A stretch of 9,247 bases of DNA from Synergistaceae bacterium (lineage in GTDB: Bacteria; Synergistota; Synergistia; Synergistales; Aminobacteriaceae). The stretch spans positions 1 through 9,247 of the forward strand of contig JAFTBT010000021.1 of assembly GCA_017455085.1 (NCBI GenBank). Reading direction: 5' to 3'. Shown one piece after another: positions 1 to 5,866 of the stretch. Under the pieces are notes generated by a model. It was not told the DNA's origin and made no database searches. It saw nothing but the letters and a program-made list of their open reading frames with translations. Each line of letters begins with the position of its first letter. Within the stretch, counting starts at the first letter, position 1. The position numbers and the translations under genes are program-made.

Positions 1-218
1 AGTCCGCCGCCGGATGCGTTCACAAAAACATCTATACGTCCCTCAACGCCTGCCGTCTTCAGCGACTGGTACACCTGAGACTGCCACATCTGACGCGGAA
101 AATACTCCTCTACGCTGCGGTCATTGATCTTCACTTCGCCCGTTCCTGAGCAGATTCTCACGCGAGCTACTGCGTTTTTGCGCCTGCCTGTTCCCCAAAT
201 ATATTTGTCGTCTGCCAT
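1..218 (-). CDS. rpsI: 30S ribosomal protein S9 (N-terminal part, runs off window)
   Basis: Small-subunit ribosomal protein S9, which binds 16S rRNA in the 30S head. Translating the minus strand from an ATG at 216-218 gives 72 codons before the window edge, beginning MADDKYIWGTGRRKNAVARV. GTGRRKNAVARVR is the hallmark S9 start, followed by the family's GEVKIND and a YFPR segment. The C-terminal half, including the basic tail that reaches the tRNA site, is outside the window. A strong GGAGGG Shine-Dalgarno sequence (about 225-230) fixes the start. The gene begins 14 nt after the rplM stop, which is the conserved bacterial L13-S9 pairing, so the two are almost certainly co-transcribed. Confidence 0.96.
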   Translation of the reverse strand, partial: MADDKYIWGTGRRKNAVARVRICSGTGEVKINDRSVEEYFPRQMWQSQVYQSLKTAGVEGRIDVFVNASGGG

Positions 219-232
219 GATTATCCCTCCTG

Positions 233-664
233 CTAGATTTCCAGTGTTTCAGGGTTCTGTGCCTCATGAGGATGCGAAGGCCCTGCGTAAACTTTGAGCT
301 TGCTTGCGTACTTCAGCCTGTTTCTTGGGAGCATACCCTTCACGACATGGTGAAAGAGTGCTTCGGGCTTGGTCTTCAGGAGCGTTCCCCAGTTTGTTGC
401 ACGGTATCCGCCGGGGTGTCCGGTGTGGTAGTGCCACGTGGACTGGCTGGCCTTCTTGCCGGTGAGCTTGACCTTCTCGGCGTTGATGACGATAACGTAA
501 TCTCCGGTGTCGACATGCGGGGTGTATGTGGGTTTGTTCTTGCCCGTGAGTATGCGTGAAATCACTGCCGCGAGTCTTCCGAGCGATCTATCTGCGGCAT
601 CAATAACGTACCATTTTCTAGTAACTTGGCCGGGTTTTGCCAAGTATGAGCTGCTGCCCGTCAT
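233..664 (-). CDS. rplM: 50S ribosomal protein L13
   Basis: Large-subunit protein L13, an early assembly protein that binds 23S rRNA. The product is 143 aa, the normal family length. Visible family landmarks are the WYVIDAADRSLGRLA start region, GKNKPTYTPHVDTGDYVIV, INAEKVKLTGKK, the HTGHPGG loop, VKGMLPRN and the KVYAGPSHPHEAQNP C-terminal signature. The ATG at 662-664 is preceded by GAAGGAG on the minus strand, which supports this start. It sits directly upstream of rpsI. The 66 nt before it, after the nicotinate phosphoribosyltransferase stop, hold a leader hairpin and follow a promoter-like sequence, so the pair could be transcribed both from secG and from its own start. Identification is essentially certain. 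Confidence 0.97.
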   Translation of the reverse strand: MTGSSSYLAKPGQVTRKWYVIDAADRSLGRLAAVISRILTGKNKPTYTPHVDTGDYVIVINAEKVKLTGKKASQSTWHYHTGHPGGYRATNWGTLLKTKPEALFHHVVKGMLPRNRLKYASKLKVYAGPSHPHEAQNPETLEI

Positions 665-695
665 AGTATTATGGATTCTCCTTCATGTAGTGTGT

Positions 696-728
696 ATTCG
701 TGAGTGAACGGGGGCTGTTCACATGAAT
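696..728 (-). promoter_or_regulatory. Possible rplM leader hairpin (L13 autoregulation candidate)
   Basis: On the minus strand GTGAAC (717-722) pairs perfectly with GTTCAC (704-709) around a 7-nt AGCCCCC loop. Below an asymmetric 2/4-nt internal loop, ATTC (725-728) pairs with GAAT (696-699). No U-tract follows, so it is not a terminator. It lies in the short leader between a promoter-like sequence and the rplM Shine-Dalgarno. L13 leaders that bind their own product are known in other phyla, but I cannot match this one to a described L13 leader family; the role is an inference. Confidence 0.4.
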
Positions 729-730
729 AG

Positions 731-1759
731 CTATTTTATCGCAACAAGGCGCGGGTTATCAAGTATTCCGGGAAGTCTGCCGCGTTTTGCTACAGGCCTG
801 CCCTCAACTTCCTTCAGGTCCATAGTCATATCCATAGGCACAGCATGAGCAATATAGCTCCCCACACCGAAAATATCTGCTCCAGAATCAGCAAGCAGCT
901 TTATGCGTTCTGGGTTCAGGCCTCCGGATACAACTATCTTGACGTGTGAAAAGCCCTCATGATTCAGCCTGTACCGCATTTCCTTCACGAGATCAGCCGT
1001 AACTCCTCCGCGTTCTCCTGGAGTGTCGAGTCTAACTGCACCAAGCCTATCACCCATAGCGCGGGCTAAACGCAATGCCTCCTCGCACTCGTCGTGAAAC
1101 GTATCGACCAAAAACGTCCGTCCGACTTCTGGCGGCATGACTGCATCGTACGCTTCTGCGAGCTTGAGGGTGTCTCCCATCACGAGTATAGCTGCGTGGG
1201 GGACTGTCCCCGAAGGTTCACGGCCTGCGAGTTTTGCGCCGAGTATGCAGCTTGCGGCAGAACACCCCCCGAACTTCACGGCTACGGACTCCATCACGGG
1301 AGCTATTGCCGGGTGAAGGTGCCTCGCTCCGAAGACTAGCACGGGTTTTCCCTGAGCAGCATTGACGCATTCACGGGCTGCCGTTGCCCACGCACAAGAG
1401 CTTGAGAGTATCCCGAGTAAGTTCGTCTCGTGGAAGCCGAATGCTCCATACGGGCCGCGTATACGCATAACGACCTCTTTCGGTGAAAAGTATTCGCCCT
1501 CAGTGAGTGCCTCGACCTTTACGGGTAGATCCTTCAGCAGCTCCATAACTTCGTCGAGTCCCGCGAACATTCCGGTGGTGCGCGTGAAGATTTCTGCGGT
1601 TACGTCAGTGTCGAGCCGGTTGACGCTGGCCAAGACATCACGCGTGTTGATAAAGTATATATCCGTAGTAGCTCCGGCTTTGAGTTCTTCGTGAGTTGCG
1701 CTGTGGAAACGTGAGGGGCTGACTTTGAGGGCTGTAACGTCCTTTAGTGAGTTAAGCAA
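731..1759 (-). CDS. Nicotinate phosphoribosyltransferase
   Basis: Converts nicotinate and PRPP to nicotinate mononucleotide, the first step of the Preiss-Handler NAD salvage route in the cytoplasm. The 342-aa product has the shorter architecture of the archaeal/bacterial NAPRTase-B type rather than E. coli PncB. Visible features are the N-terminal TDIYFINT segment (about 32-39), FGARHLHP (143-150) with active-site-type histidines, GTVPHA (184-189), the barrel strands VDTFHDE (218-224) and VRLDTPGERGG, and the PRPP-phosphate-type VSGGL (277-281) and FGVGSYIA (297-304). The start is a TTG (1757-1759), supported by AAGGAG nine bases upstream. It lies 16 nt after secG. Quinolinate phosphoribosyltransferase shares the fold, but the GARHLHP and GTVPHA motifs favour the nicotinate enzyme. 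Confidence 0.85.
   Translation of the reverse strand: MLNSLKDVTALKVSPSRFHSATHEELKAGATTDIYFINTRDVLASVNRLDTDVTAEIFTRTTGMFAGLDEVMELLKDLPVKVEALTEGEYFSPKEVVMRIRGPYGAFGFHETNLLGILSSSCAWATAARECVNAAQGKPVLVFGARHLHPAIAPVMESVAVKFGGCSAASCILGAKLAGREPSGTVPHAAILVMGDTLKLAEAYDAVMPPEVGRTFLVDTFHDECEEALRLARAMGDRLGAVRLDTPGERGGVTADLVKEMRYRLNHEGFSHVKIVVSGGLNPERIKLLADSGADIFGVGSYIAHAVPMDMTMDLKEVEGRPVAKRGRLPGILDNPRLVAIK
733..762 (-). promoter_or_regulatory. Putative internal promoter for rplM-rpsI
   Basis: Reading the minus strand, TTGATA (757-762) and TAAAAT (733-738) are separated by 18 nt, with TTGCGA immediately before the -10. It overlaps the last codons of the nicotinate phosphoribosyltransferase gene and would start a leader of about 60 nt ahead of rplM. 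The -10 context TTGCGATAAAAT closely matches that of the tRNA-Gly promoter in this window, which raises its credibility even though it lies in coding sequence. Confidence 0.45.
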
Positions 1760-1775
1760 TGTGTATTTCTCCTTG

Positions 1776-1997
1776 TTAGCTCATGAACACGAGGAAGAAT
1801 GATGTTACCATGAAGACGGAAGCGAGAATTATCGTGAGCTTAGTTGCTCCGGTGAAACGCTGCCACTGGCCTGTGTCTGCCTGAGTTCCGCCGCCGAACA
1901 CTCCGGAAAAACCTCCCTGTTTTCTCTGCTGGAGCAGCACTATTGCGATGAGGACTATTGCCACGATTATGTGAATGATTGAGAGTAATACGCGCAT
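1776..1997 (-). CDS. secG: Preprotein translocase subunit SecG
   Basis: Small membrane subunit of the SecYEG protein-export channel. From the ATG at 1995-1997 the product is 73 aa, the usual SecG size. It has a first membrane helix at about residues 4-22 ending in LLQQRKQGG, the conserved cytosolic loop with FGGGTQADTG (34-43), and a second helix at about 53-71. An in-frame extension up to 2108 would give 110 aa but adds a non-SecG segment that contains the promoter, so I reject it. AGGAGG lies 12 nt upstream of the chosen ATG, a slightly long spacing. A clear promoter is placed about 40 nt upstream, making secG the first gene of the secG-NAPRTase-rplM-rpsI unit. Confidence 0.93.
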   Translation of the reverse strand: MRVLLSIIHIIVAIVLIAIVLLQQRKQGGFSGVFGGGTQADTGQWQRFTGATKLTIILASVFMVTSFFLVFMS

Positions 1998-2035
1998 TAA
2001 GAATACATGCCTCCTGAAAAATTTTGTGATAGACA

Positions 2036-2065
2036 AGTATAATACATTGCCCGCTGAATTGACAA
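2036..2065 (-). promoter_or_regulatory. secG operon promoter
   Basis: Minus-strand TTGTCA (2060-2065) and TATACT (2036-2041) with an 18-nt spacer form a good housekeeping-type promoter. The expected start point is near 2029, giving a leader of roughly 30 nt to the secG ATG that contains AGGAGG. This position supports the short SecG start. Confidence 0.65.
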
Positions 2066-2111
2066 ACGATATGACATACTGAGAGAGTATACACCCTTGA
2101 AAAAACATATT

Positions 2112-2173
2112 CTGCTGGGAATGACTACATGCCGCTGAAAAGTATACGCTGCTGGGAATGACTACATGCCGCT
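2112..2173. repeat. Direct repeat, two 25-bp identical copies at 37-bp period
   Basis: The 25-bp string starting CTGCTGGGAATGACTACATG occurs identically at 2112-2136 and 2149-2173, with 12 bp between the copies. Imperfect GAAAA-(A/G)-TAT flanks precede both copies and GAAAAA follows the second, so the unit is about 37 bp repeated 1.7 times. It lies between the secG promoter and the tRNA-Gly terminator, in non-coding sequence. I cannot assign a function; protein binding or simple tandem duplication are both possible. Confidence 0.8.
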
Positions 2174-2193
2174 AGAAAAAACTACACAGACAT

Positions 2194-2227
2194 AACAAAA
2201 GACCTCATGCTTTCACACACAAGGCCT
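2194..2227 (-). terminator. Rho-independent terminator after tRNA-Gly
   Basis: On the minus strand AGGCCTTGTGT pairs with GCATGAGGTCT as an 11-bp stem with several G-U pairs and a 6-nt loop, followed by TTTTGTT. It begins 14 nt beyond the CCA end of the tRNA and so most likely ends that transcript, insulating the secG promoter downstream. Confidence 0.6.
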
Positions 2228-2241
2228 GTTATTCGCAATTC

Positions 2242-2317
2242 TGGAGCGGATGACGGGATTCGAACCCGCGACCCTCAGCTTGGGAAGCTGATGCTCTACC
2301 AACTGAGCTACGTCCGC
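2242..2317 (-). tRNA. tRNA-Gly (anticodon CCC)
   Basis: A full cloverleaf of 76 nt with encoded CCA reads on the minus strand. The D-arm sequence is TAGCTCAGTTGGTAGAGCA. The anticodon stem TCAGC/GCTGA encloses loop TTCCCAA, giving anticodon CCC (2282-2284), which reads GGG. The T-arm carries GGTTCGAATCC. The discriminator base is U73, as in bacterial glycine tRNAs. The acceptor stem is GCGGACG against CATCCGC, with one C6-A67 mismatch. It has its own promoter in the tail of the binding-protein cluster and a terminator beyond its 3' end, so it appears to be a single-gene unit. Confidence 0.96.
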
Positions 2318-2333
2318 AAAACTAAACGCATGA

Positions 2334-2362
2334 ATTTTATCGCATAGTTACTTTTCTGGCAA
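2334..2362 (-). promoter_or_regulatory. tRNA-Gly promoter
   Basis: Minus-strand TTGCCA (2357-2362) and TAAAAT (2334-2339) are separated by 17 nt. The -10 is preceded by ATGCGA. Transcription would start near 2327, about 10 nt before the mature tRNA 5' end, which is a typical distance. The -35 begins 7 nt after the stop codon of the upstream binding-protein gene. Confidence 0.65.
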
Positions 2363-2369
2363 GTGCAGG

Positions 2370-3215
2370 CTATTTCTTCCCGACCACAAAGATCATGCCG
2401 TCATTCGTGTAGTACGGAGCCGACACAACCACATCCGAAGTGAAATCGTCCTGTACACTGTTAGGCGATAACACTACGCTGAACCAGAAAACTACGTCCA
2501 CTCTGCCCGAAGTCAATGCCGGGACTCTCGCAGCAGTATCTACCTGCACAACTTCGATATTCACACCGAGATACCTTCCGATTTCCGCGAGCAATGCCGT
2601 GTTGAACCCCGCAGCGTTTCCGTCAGCAGTAGTGTAGTCCAGCGGAGGAAGATCACCGGTTACTGCGACTCTGAATGTCTCACTGTCGGAAAATGAGGCG
2701 AATTTTATGGTGTCGGGTTCTTTTCTGCCGGGGTTGACGATATATTTTGCTCTCAGCTCGTCGAGTCTGCCGGTATTCTTGATGACGCTCAATGCCTCGT
2801 TGAAGCGCGCACGTAACGCCTGCCCTTTGTCGTCATTCATGAAGCCGAATGCATAGCCCATTTCTGCGGCCGTTGCTGACACTCCGAAGACTCTGAGAGT
2901 CTGATTCTGTGCTATGAGATATTCTGCTACTGGTCTCGTGAGGAACAGCCCGCTGATCTCTCCGGCCTCAAGCGCGAGCAGCATAGCGTTGAAGTTGTCG
3001 TAAAAACGATATTCGTCGGGTGCGTTTGGGTTGTCGTCTCTGAGTTCCCAAAGCACTAACTTTGATTTGTTGGCGGCTACTGCTTTGGTGAAGTCTTCGG
3101 CAGTTGTCCGAGCCAGAGAGAGCATACCTATTTTTGCGCCGTCAGCATATGCCATACTTGACGACAACACTACTACTAATGCGGTTATAATGAGGAAAAG
3201 ATTATTACGTTTCAT
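2370..3215 (-). CDS. Secreted substrate-binding protein, permuted SBP_bac_3 type (paralogue 1)
   Basis: Probable extracytoplasmic ligand-binding protein of the amino-acid ABC transporter family 3 (or a free-standing relative), 281 aa. A signal peptide with a hydrophobic stretch (6-21) ends in AYA, predicting cleavage after residue 24. Residues 27-159 resemble the second lobe and C-terminal end of a normal SBP_bac_3 protein (KIGMLSLARTTAEDF, ALEAGEI, RPVAEYL, RFNEAL, GRLDELRAKYI). A short NPG linker leads to residues 181-281, which resemble the normal N-terminus (FRVAVTGDLPPLDYTTADG, AAGFNTALLAEIGRYLG, ALTSGRVDVVF, SAPYY). The order is therefore permuted. The ATG at 3213-3215 has AGAGG 7 nt upstream. 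It is the last gene of a three-paralogue operon. The ligand cannot be told, and no permease or ATPase gene lies nearby. Confidence 0.85.
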   Translation of the reverse strand: MKRNNLFLIITALVVVLSSSMAYADGAKIGMLSLARTTAEDFTKAVAANKSKLVLWELRDDNPNAPDEYRFYDNFNAMLLALEAGEISGLFLTRPVAEYLIAQNQTLRVFGVSATAAEMGYAFGFMNDDKGQALRARFNEALSVIKNTGRLDELRAKYIVNPGRKEPDTIKFASFSDSETFRVAVTGDLPPLDYTTADGNAAGFNTALLAEIGRYLGVNIEVVQVDTAARVPALTSGRVDVVFWFSVVLSPNSVQDDFTSDVVVSAPYYTNDGMIFVVGKK

Positions 3216-3251
3216 GTTTATACCTCTTATTATTATGATTATGAATGCAGG

Positions 3252-4091
3252 CTATTTCTTTGTGACTCTGCAGCTCAGGTCAGTAGTATAGTACGGAGTC
3301 GACACAATCACATCCGAAGTAACGTCATCCTGCGGAACTCCATCCGAAAGCCTGTACGTAAACCAGAAGACTACATCCGCACGGCCAGATGCTAACGCCG
3401 GAACTCTCGCAGCTGTCTCCACCTGCACAAGCTCAATGTTGCAGCCCAAGTGTTTGCCTATCTCCGCGAGAAGTGCCGTGTTGAACCCAGCAGCCTTCCC
3501 ATCGGGAGTAGTGTAGTCCAGCGGAGGCAGATCACCGGTAATCGCGACTCTCAATGTCTCACCGTCCGGGAACAGTGGGAACTTCACGACCTCAGGGACT
3601 TTTGCGCCGGGGTTGACGAGATATTTCGCCCTCAGCTTGTCGAGTCTGCCCACACTCCGAATCACACTCAAGGCCTCGTTGAACTTTTCGCGTAAGGCTT
3701 GGCCCTTCTCGTCATTCAGGAACCCGAACACATACCCTACTTCTACGGACATTCCTATTACGCCGGAAATTCTGAGGCTGGGATTCTGTGCAATGAGATA
3801 TTCTGCGACCGGTCTGGTCATGGGGATAACGTCAATTTCTCCGGCATCCAGTGCAAGCAGCATAGCAGCCAGATTGTCGTAATATTTGTGTATGTTAGGT
3901 GCATCGTATTTGTGTTCATTGACATCCCATATGACTAACTTTGCGCCCTCAGCCATCGCCTTGCTCAGCTCTTCGGAAGTTGACTGCGATTTTGTGAGGA
4001 TACCTATCTTTGCGCCGCCAGCATATGCACAGCATGACGACAACACTAATGCAAATACACTTACTATCAGGAAAAATCCTGTGTGCTTCAT
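3252..4091 (-). CDS. Secreted substrate-binding protein, permuted SBP_bac_3 type (paralogue 2)
   Basis: Second tandem paralogue, 279 aa from the ATG at 4089-4091. It has a signal peptide ending AYA (residues 22-24). The lobe-2-like half carries KIGILTKSQSTSEEL, YDNLAAMLLALDAGEIDVI, RPVAEYLIAQNP, KFNEALSVI and GRLDKLRAKYLVNPG. The lobe-1-like half carries LRVAITGDLPPLDYTTPDG, AAGFNTALLAEIGKHLG and ALASGRADVVFWF, ending in STPYY and a short tail. It is closest to paralogue 1, with long near-identical stretches at the DNA level, indicating relatively recent duplication. A GTG start at 4098-4100 is possible but would add only three residues before the standard MKHT start; the ATG with AGGTGA upstream fits better. 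It begins 9 nt after the stop of paralogue 3. LSSC (17-20) resembles a lipobox, but the other two paralogues lack it. Confidence 0.85.
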   Translation of the reverse strand: MKHTGFFLIVSVFALVLSSCCAYAGGAKIGILTKSQSTSEELSKAMAEGAKLVIWDVNEHKYDAPNIHKYYDNLAAMLLALDAGEIDVIPMTRPVAEYLIAQNPSLRISGVIGMSVEVGYVFGFLNDEKGQALREKFNEALSVIRSVGRLDKLRAKYLVNPGAKVPEVVKFPLFPDGETLRVAITGDLPPLDYTTPDGKAAGFNTALLAEIGKHLGCNIELVQVETAARVPALASGRADVVFWFTYRLSDGVPQDDVTSDVIVSTPYYTTDLSCRVTKK

Positions 4092-4100
4092 GCTTATCAC

Positions 4101-4937
4101 CTATTTCTTCTTGATGTGCAGGAACGTATCCCAGTCGTAATATGCCTCAGAGAAAATTACGCCTTCAGGTGCATCGGGCTGGAATTTCGTACCGTTGAGG
4201 AGCTGATACCAGAATACTACGTCCACTCTTCCGGACATGAGTGCTGCAGTTCTCGCGGCTGTGTCCACGTGTACGGGCTTGATGTTGATCTTGAGTCTGC
4301 GGCCTATCTCGGCAAGTATGGCTGTGCTGAATCCCGCAGGTTTCCCGTCAGGTGCAACGTAGTCCATCGGCGGAAAGTCTCCGGTTATGGCGACTCTGAC
4401 TGTCTCGGCTTTGGGGAACGTGTCGAAGTTCACGGCTTCGGGCGAGTCTTTGCCGGGGTTTGCGCAGTATTTCGCAGCTAACTCGCTGAGTGTGCCGTCC
4501 TTCTTCATGTTGCGTATTGCAGTGTTAAAGTTCCGCTGAAGAATCACACCGTTAGATTCCTTGAAACCGAATGCCAAGTATGACCCCGCAGTCCTTTGCG
4601 CACAGCATACTTCAAACTCAGGATTCATGTTGATTATGTACTCTGCTGTCGACTTGGAGGCCAAAATTTCGTCTATCTCTCCAGTCTGAAGAGCCATTAG
4701 CATACCAGCAAGGTTATCGTAGAGCTTCAACGTAGTACCATGTTTGTGTTCGGGTCTAGTGAGCCTCCAGATAGAGACCATAGATTTCATGCGAGGAGTG
4801 TTTGTACCGCCTGTGTTTTCCAGCACACTGCGAGCCTGTGAGAGCATTCCGAGATTCACACCGTCAGCATACGCACAGCAGACAAACATAGCCATTACTG
4901 CAACGGCCAAGAGTACGCATAACTTTGTGTGTTTCAT
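4101..4937 (-). CDS. Secreted substrate-binding protein, permuted SBP_bac_3 type (paralogue 3)
   Basis: First gene of the three-paralogue operon and the most diverged copy, 278 aa from the ATG at 4935-4937 with AGAGG 8 nt upstream. The signal peptide ends in AYA before DGVN. The N-terminal half keeps the lobe-2 pattern (LGMLSQARS, YDNLAGMLMALQTGEIDEI, AEYIINMNPEF, NFNTAIRNMKKDGTLSELAAKY). The C-terminal half keeps the normal SBP N-terminal pattern (VRVAITGDFPPMDYVAPDG, PAGFSTAILAEIGRRL, AALMSGRVDVVFWY). Paralogues 1 and 2 share GRLDxLRAKY where this one has GTLSELAAKY, so the family probably arose by two duplications. It follows a good promoter, and the three genes are spaced by 9 and 36 nt. 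Ligand unknown. Confidence 0.83.
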   Translation of the reverse strand: MKHTKLCVLLAVAVMAMFVCCAYADGVNLGMLSQARSVLENTGGTNTPRMKSMVSIWRLTRPEHKHGTTLKLYDNLAGMLMALQTGEIDEILASKSTAEYIINMNPEFEVCCAQRTAGSYLAFGFKESNGVILQRNFNTAIRNMKKDGTLSELAAKYCANPGKDSPEAVNFDTFPKAETVRVAITGDFPPMDYVAPDGKPAGFSTAILAEIGRRLKINIKPVHVDTAARTAALMSGRVDVVFWYQLLNGTKFQPDAPEGVIFSEAYYDWDTFLHIKKK

Positions 4938-4976
4938 GAATAACACCTCTTAATGATTAGGATTAATGACTGAGAA

Positions 4977-5005
4977 AATTTACCGCATGAAGAATTTTTT
5001 AGCAA
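4977..5005 (-). promoter_or_regulatory. Promoter of the binding-protein operon
   Basis: Minus-strand TTGCTA (5000-5005) and TAAATT (4977-4982) with a 17-nt spacer ending CATGCGG. The expected start near 4970 gives a leader of about 33 nt to the ATG of paralogue 3. It lies just after the stop of the truncated transporter gene. Confidence 0.6.
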
Positions 5006-5010
5006 GTACA

Positions 5011-5811
5011 CTATTTTGCTTGACGAAACTCAACCGTAACAATCAGTTTTTCCGTGCTGCCTTCCTTGACCGCAAATATATTCCGGTTGAAACTCGTAGT
5101 AGTGATATTCCTCCTGAAGCTCCATATAGTAACGCGACGTGAGACTACATAGCTGCGCAGGGAAGTAACATGCAGATTCTCATCAGTGATGTCGAAGATT
5201 GCCCCGTCATCCCGGATTGTGATTCTGACTCTTCCGTCTTCGTGAAGCTCTATCGTGTATTCGGCAAAGATATTTTTGCGTGACGGGTTGCGCTCCAGAA
5301 TCAGCATACCAGTATCCTCAATGAGTATCATAGCCTGATTCACTGTGATGTCAGAAATCCCGTTAGCCCTCAAGAACTCAGATGCAGACTCCCTCACCGA
5401 GAGTATATTTTCAGGAGACAACCGGAACTCATAATCCTGTATGGGGTATATCTCATCAAGATACAGGGTGAAAGATTTACGGCCATAGTTCGCCCAAAGC
5501 AGACCGGAGCAGAATATCATGGTAAGTACTTGAGCCGCTGCAAAGCCTGCCCATATGCCATTAATGCCCACCGACAAACCAAAAGGCACTGCCAGCACAA
5601 GAACAAGTATCAGGTTGCGCAGACATGACGAGATTACGGGAATGATGCTCTTGTCCTGAATCATGTAGTACGTCTCCATGAGGTACAGCGCGGCAGAGAA
5701 CACCAGAGTCGTCGAGGTTATCCGCACAGCACTCACGCAAGCCCTCACTGTTTCCGGCTCACTGGTTCCGAATGCTACAGGCACATATTCCGCGAACACA
5801 CACAGCAACAC
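5011..5811 (-). pseudogene. 5'-truncated MATE-type transporter fused to a GHKL-like ATPase domain
   Basis: The open frame encodes about 266 aa from a GTG (5809-5811), with no ribosome-binding site in front. Residues 1-108 look like the last membrane segments of a MATE-family multidrug/polysaccharide-type transporter (FGTSEPETVRACVSAVRI, then helices at about 30-50, 62-82 and 84-108 with GINGIWAGFAAAQ). The N-terminal seven or eight helices are missing, and a stop lies 60 nt upstream. Residues 128-266 resemble a GHKL/HATPase domain of anti-sigma or histidine-kinase style, with NQAMILIEDTGML (158-170) in the N-box place and IRDDGAIFDI (199-208) in the ATP-lid place. The frame is otherwise intact, so truncation may be recent, or the fragment may still be made. 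Fusion of the two domains is inferred from the single uninterrupted frame. Confidence 0.6.
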
Positions 5812-5860
5812 GGACGCACCTATGCCATCTGAAGTTATGGGGGGGGATTTTCTGGGAGGG

Positions 5861-5866
5861 ATTATA
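5861..5866 (-). promoter_or_regulatory. Possible -10 box before the truncated transporter gene
   Basis: A perfect TATAAT lies on the minus strand just after the U-tract of the epimerase terminator, preceded by TG. No convincing -35 hexamer is found at 16-18 nt. It could drive the truncated reading frame, but no Shine-Dalgarno sequence follows. Confidence 0.3.

Noticed and set aside
704..722. Terminator between the nicotinate phosphoribosyltransferase gene and rplM
   Set aside because: The hairpin is perfect but no T-run follows on either strand.
1998..2108. Extension of SecG by 37 residues at its N-terminus
   Set aside because: The added stretch overlaps the promoter and Shine-Dalgarno sequence, and SecG proteins normally begin just before the first helix.
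2112..2173. Short CRISPR array
   Set aside because: Only two repeat copies with a 12-bp gap, no third copy, no cas genes; better described as a short direct repeat.
4026..4043. Lipoprotein signal (LSSC) in binding-protein paralogue 2
   Set aside because: It fits a lipobox, but the AYA cleavage site that follows is shared by all three paralogues while the Cys in that position is not; I regard secretion by ordinary signal peptidase as likelier.
4092..4100. GTG start three codons upstream for binding-protein paralogue 2 (and the equivalent for paralogue 3 at 4944-4946)
   Set aside because: The ATG starts are better spaced from AGGTGA/AGAGG and give the same MK-type signal-peptide start as paralogue 1.
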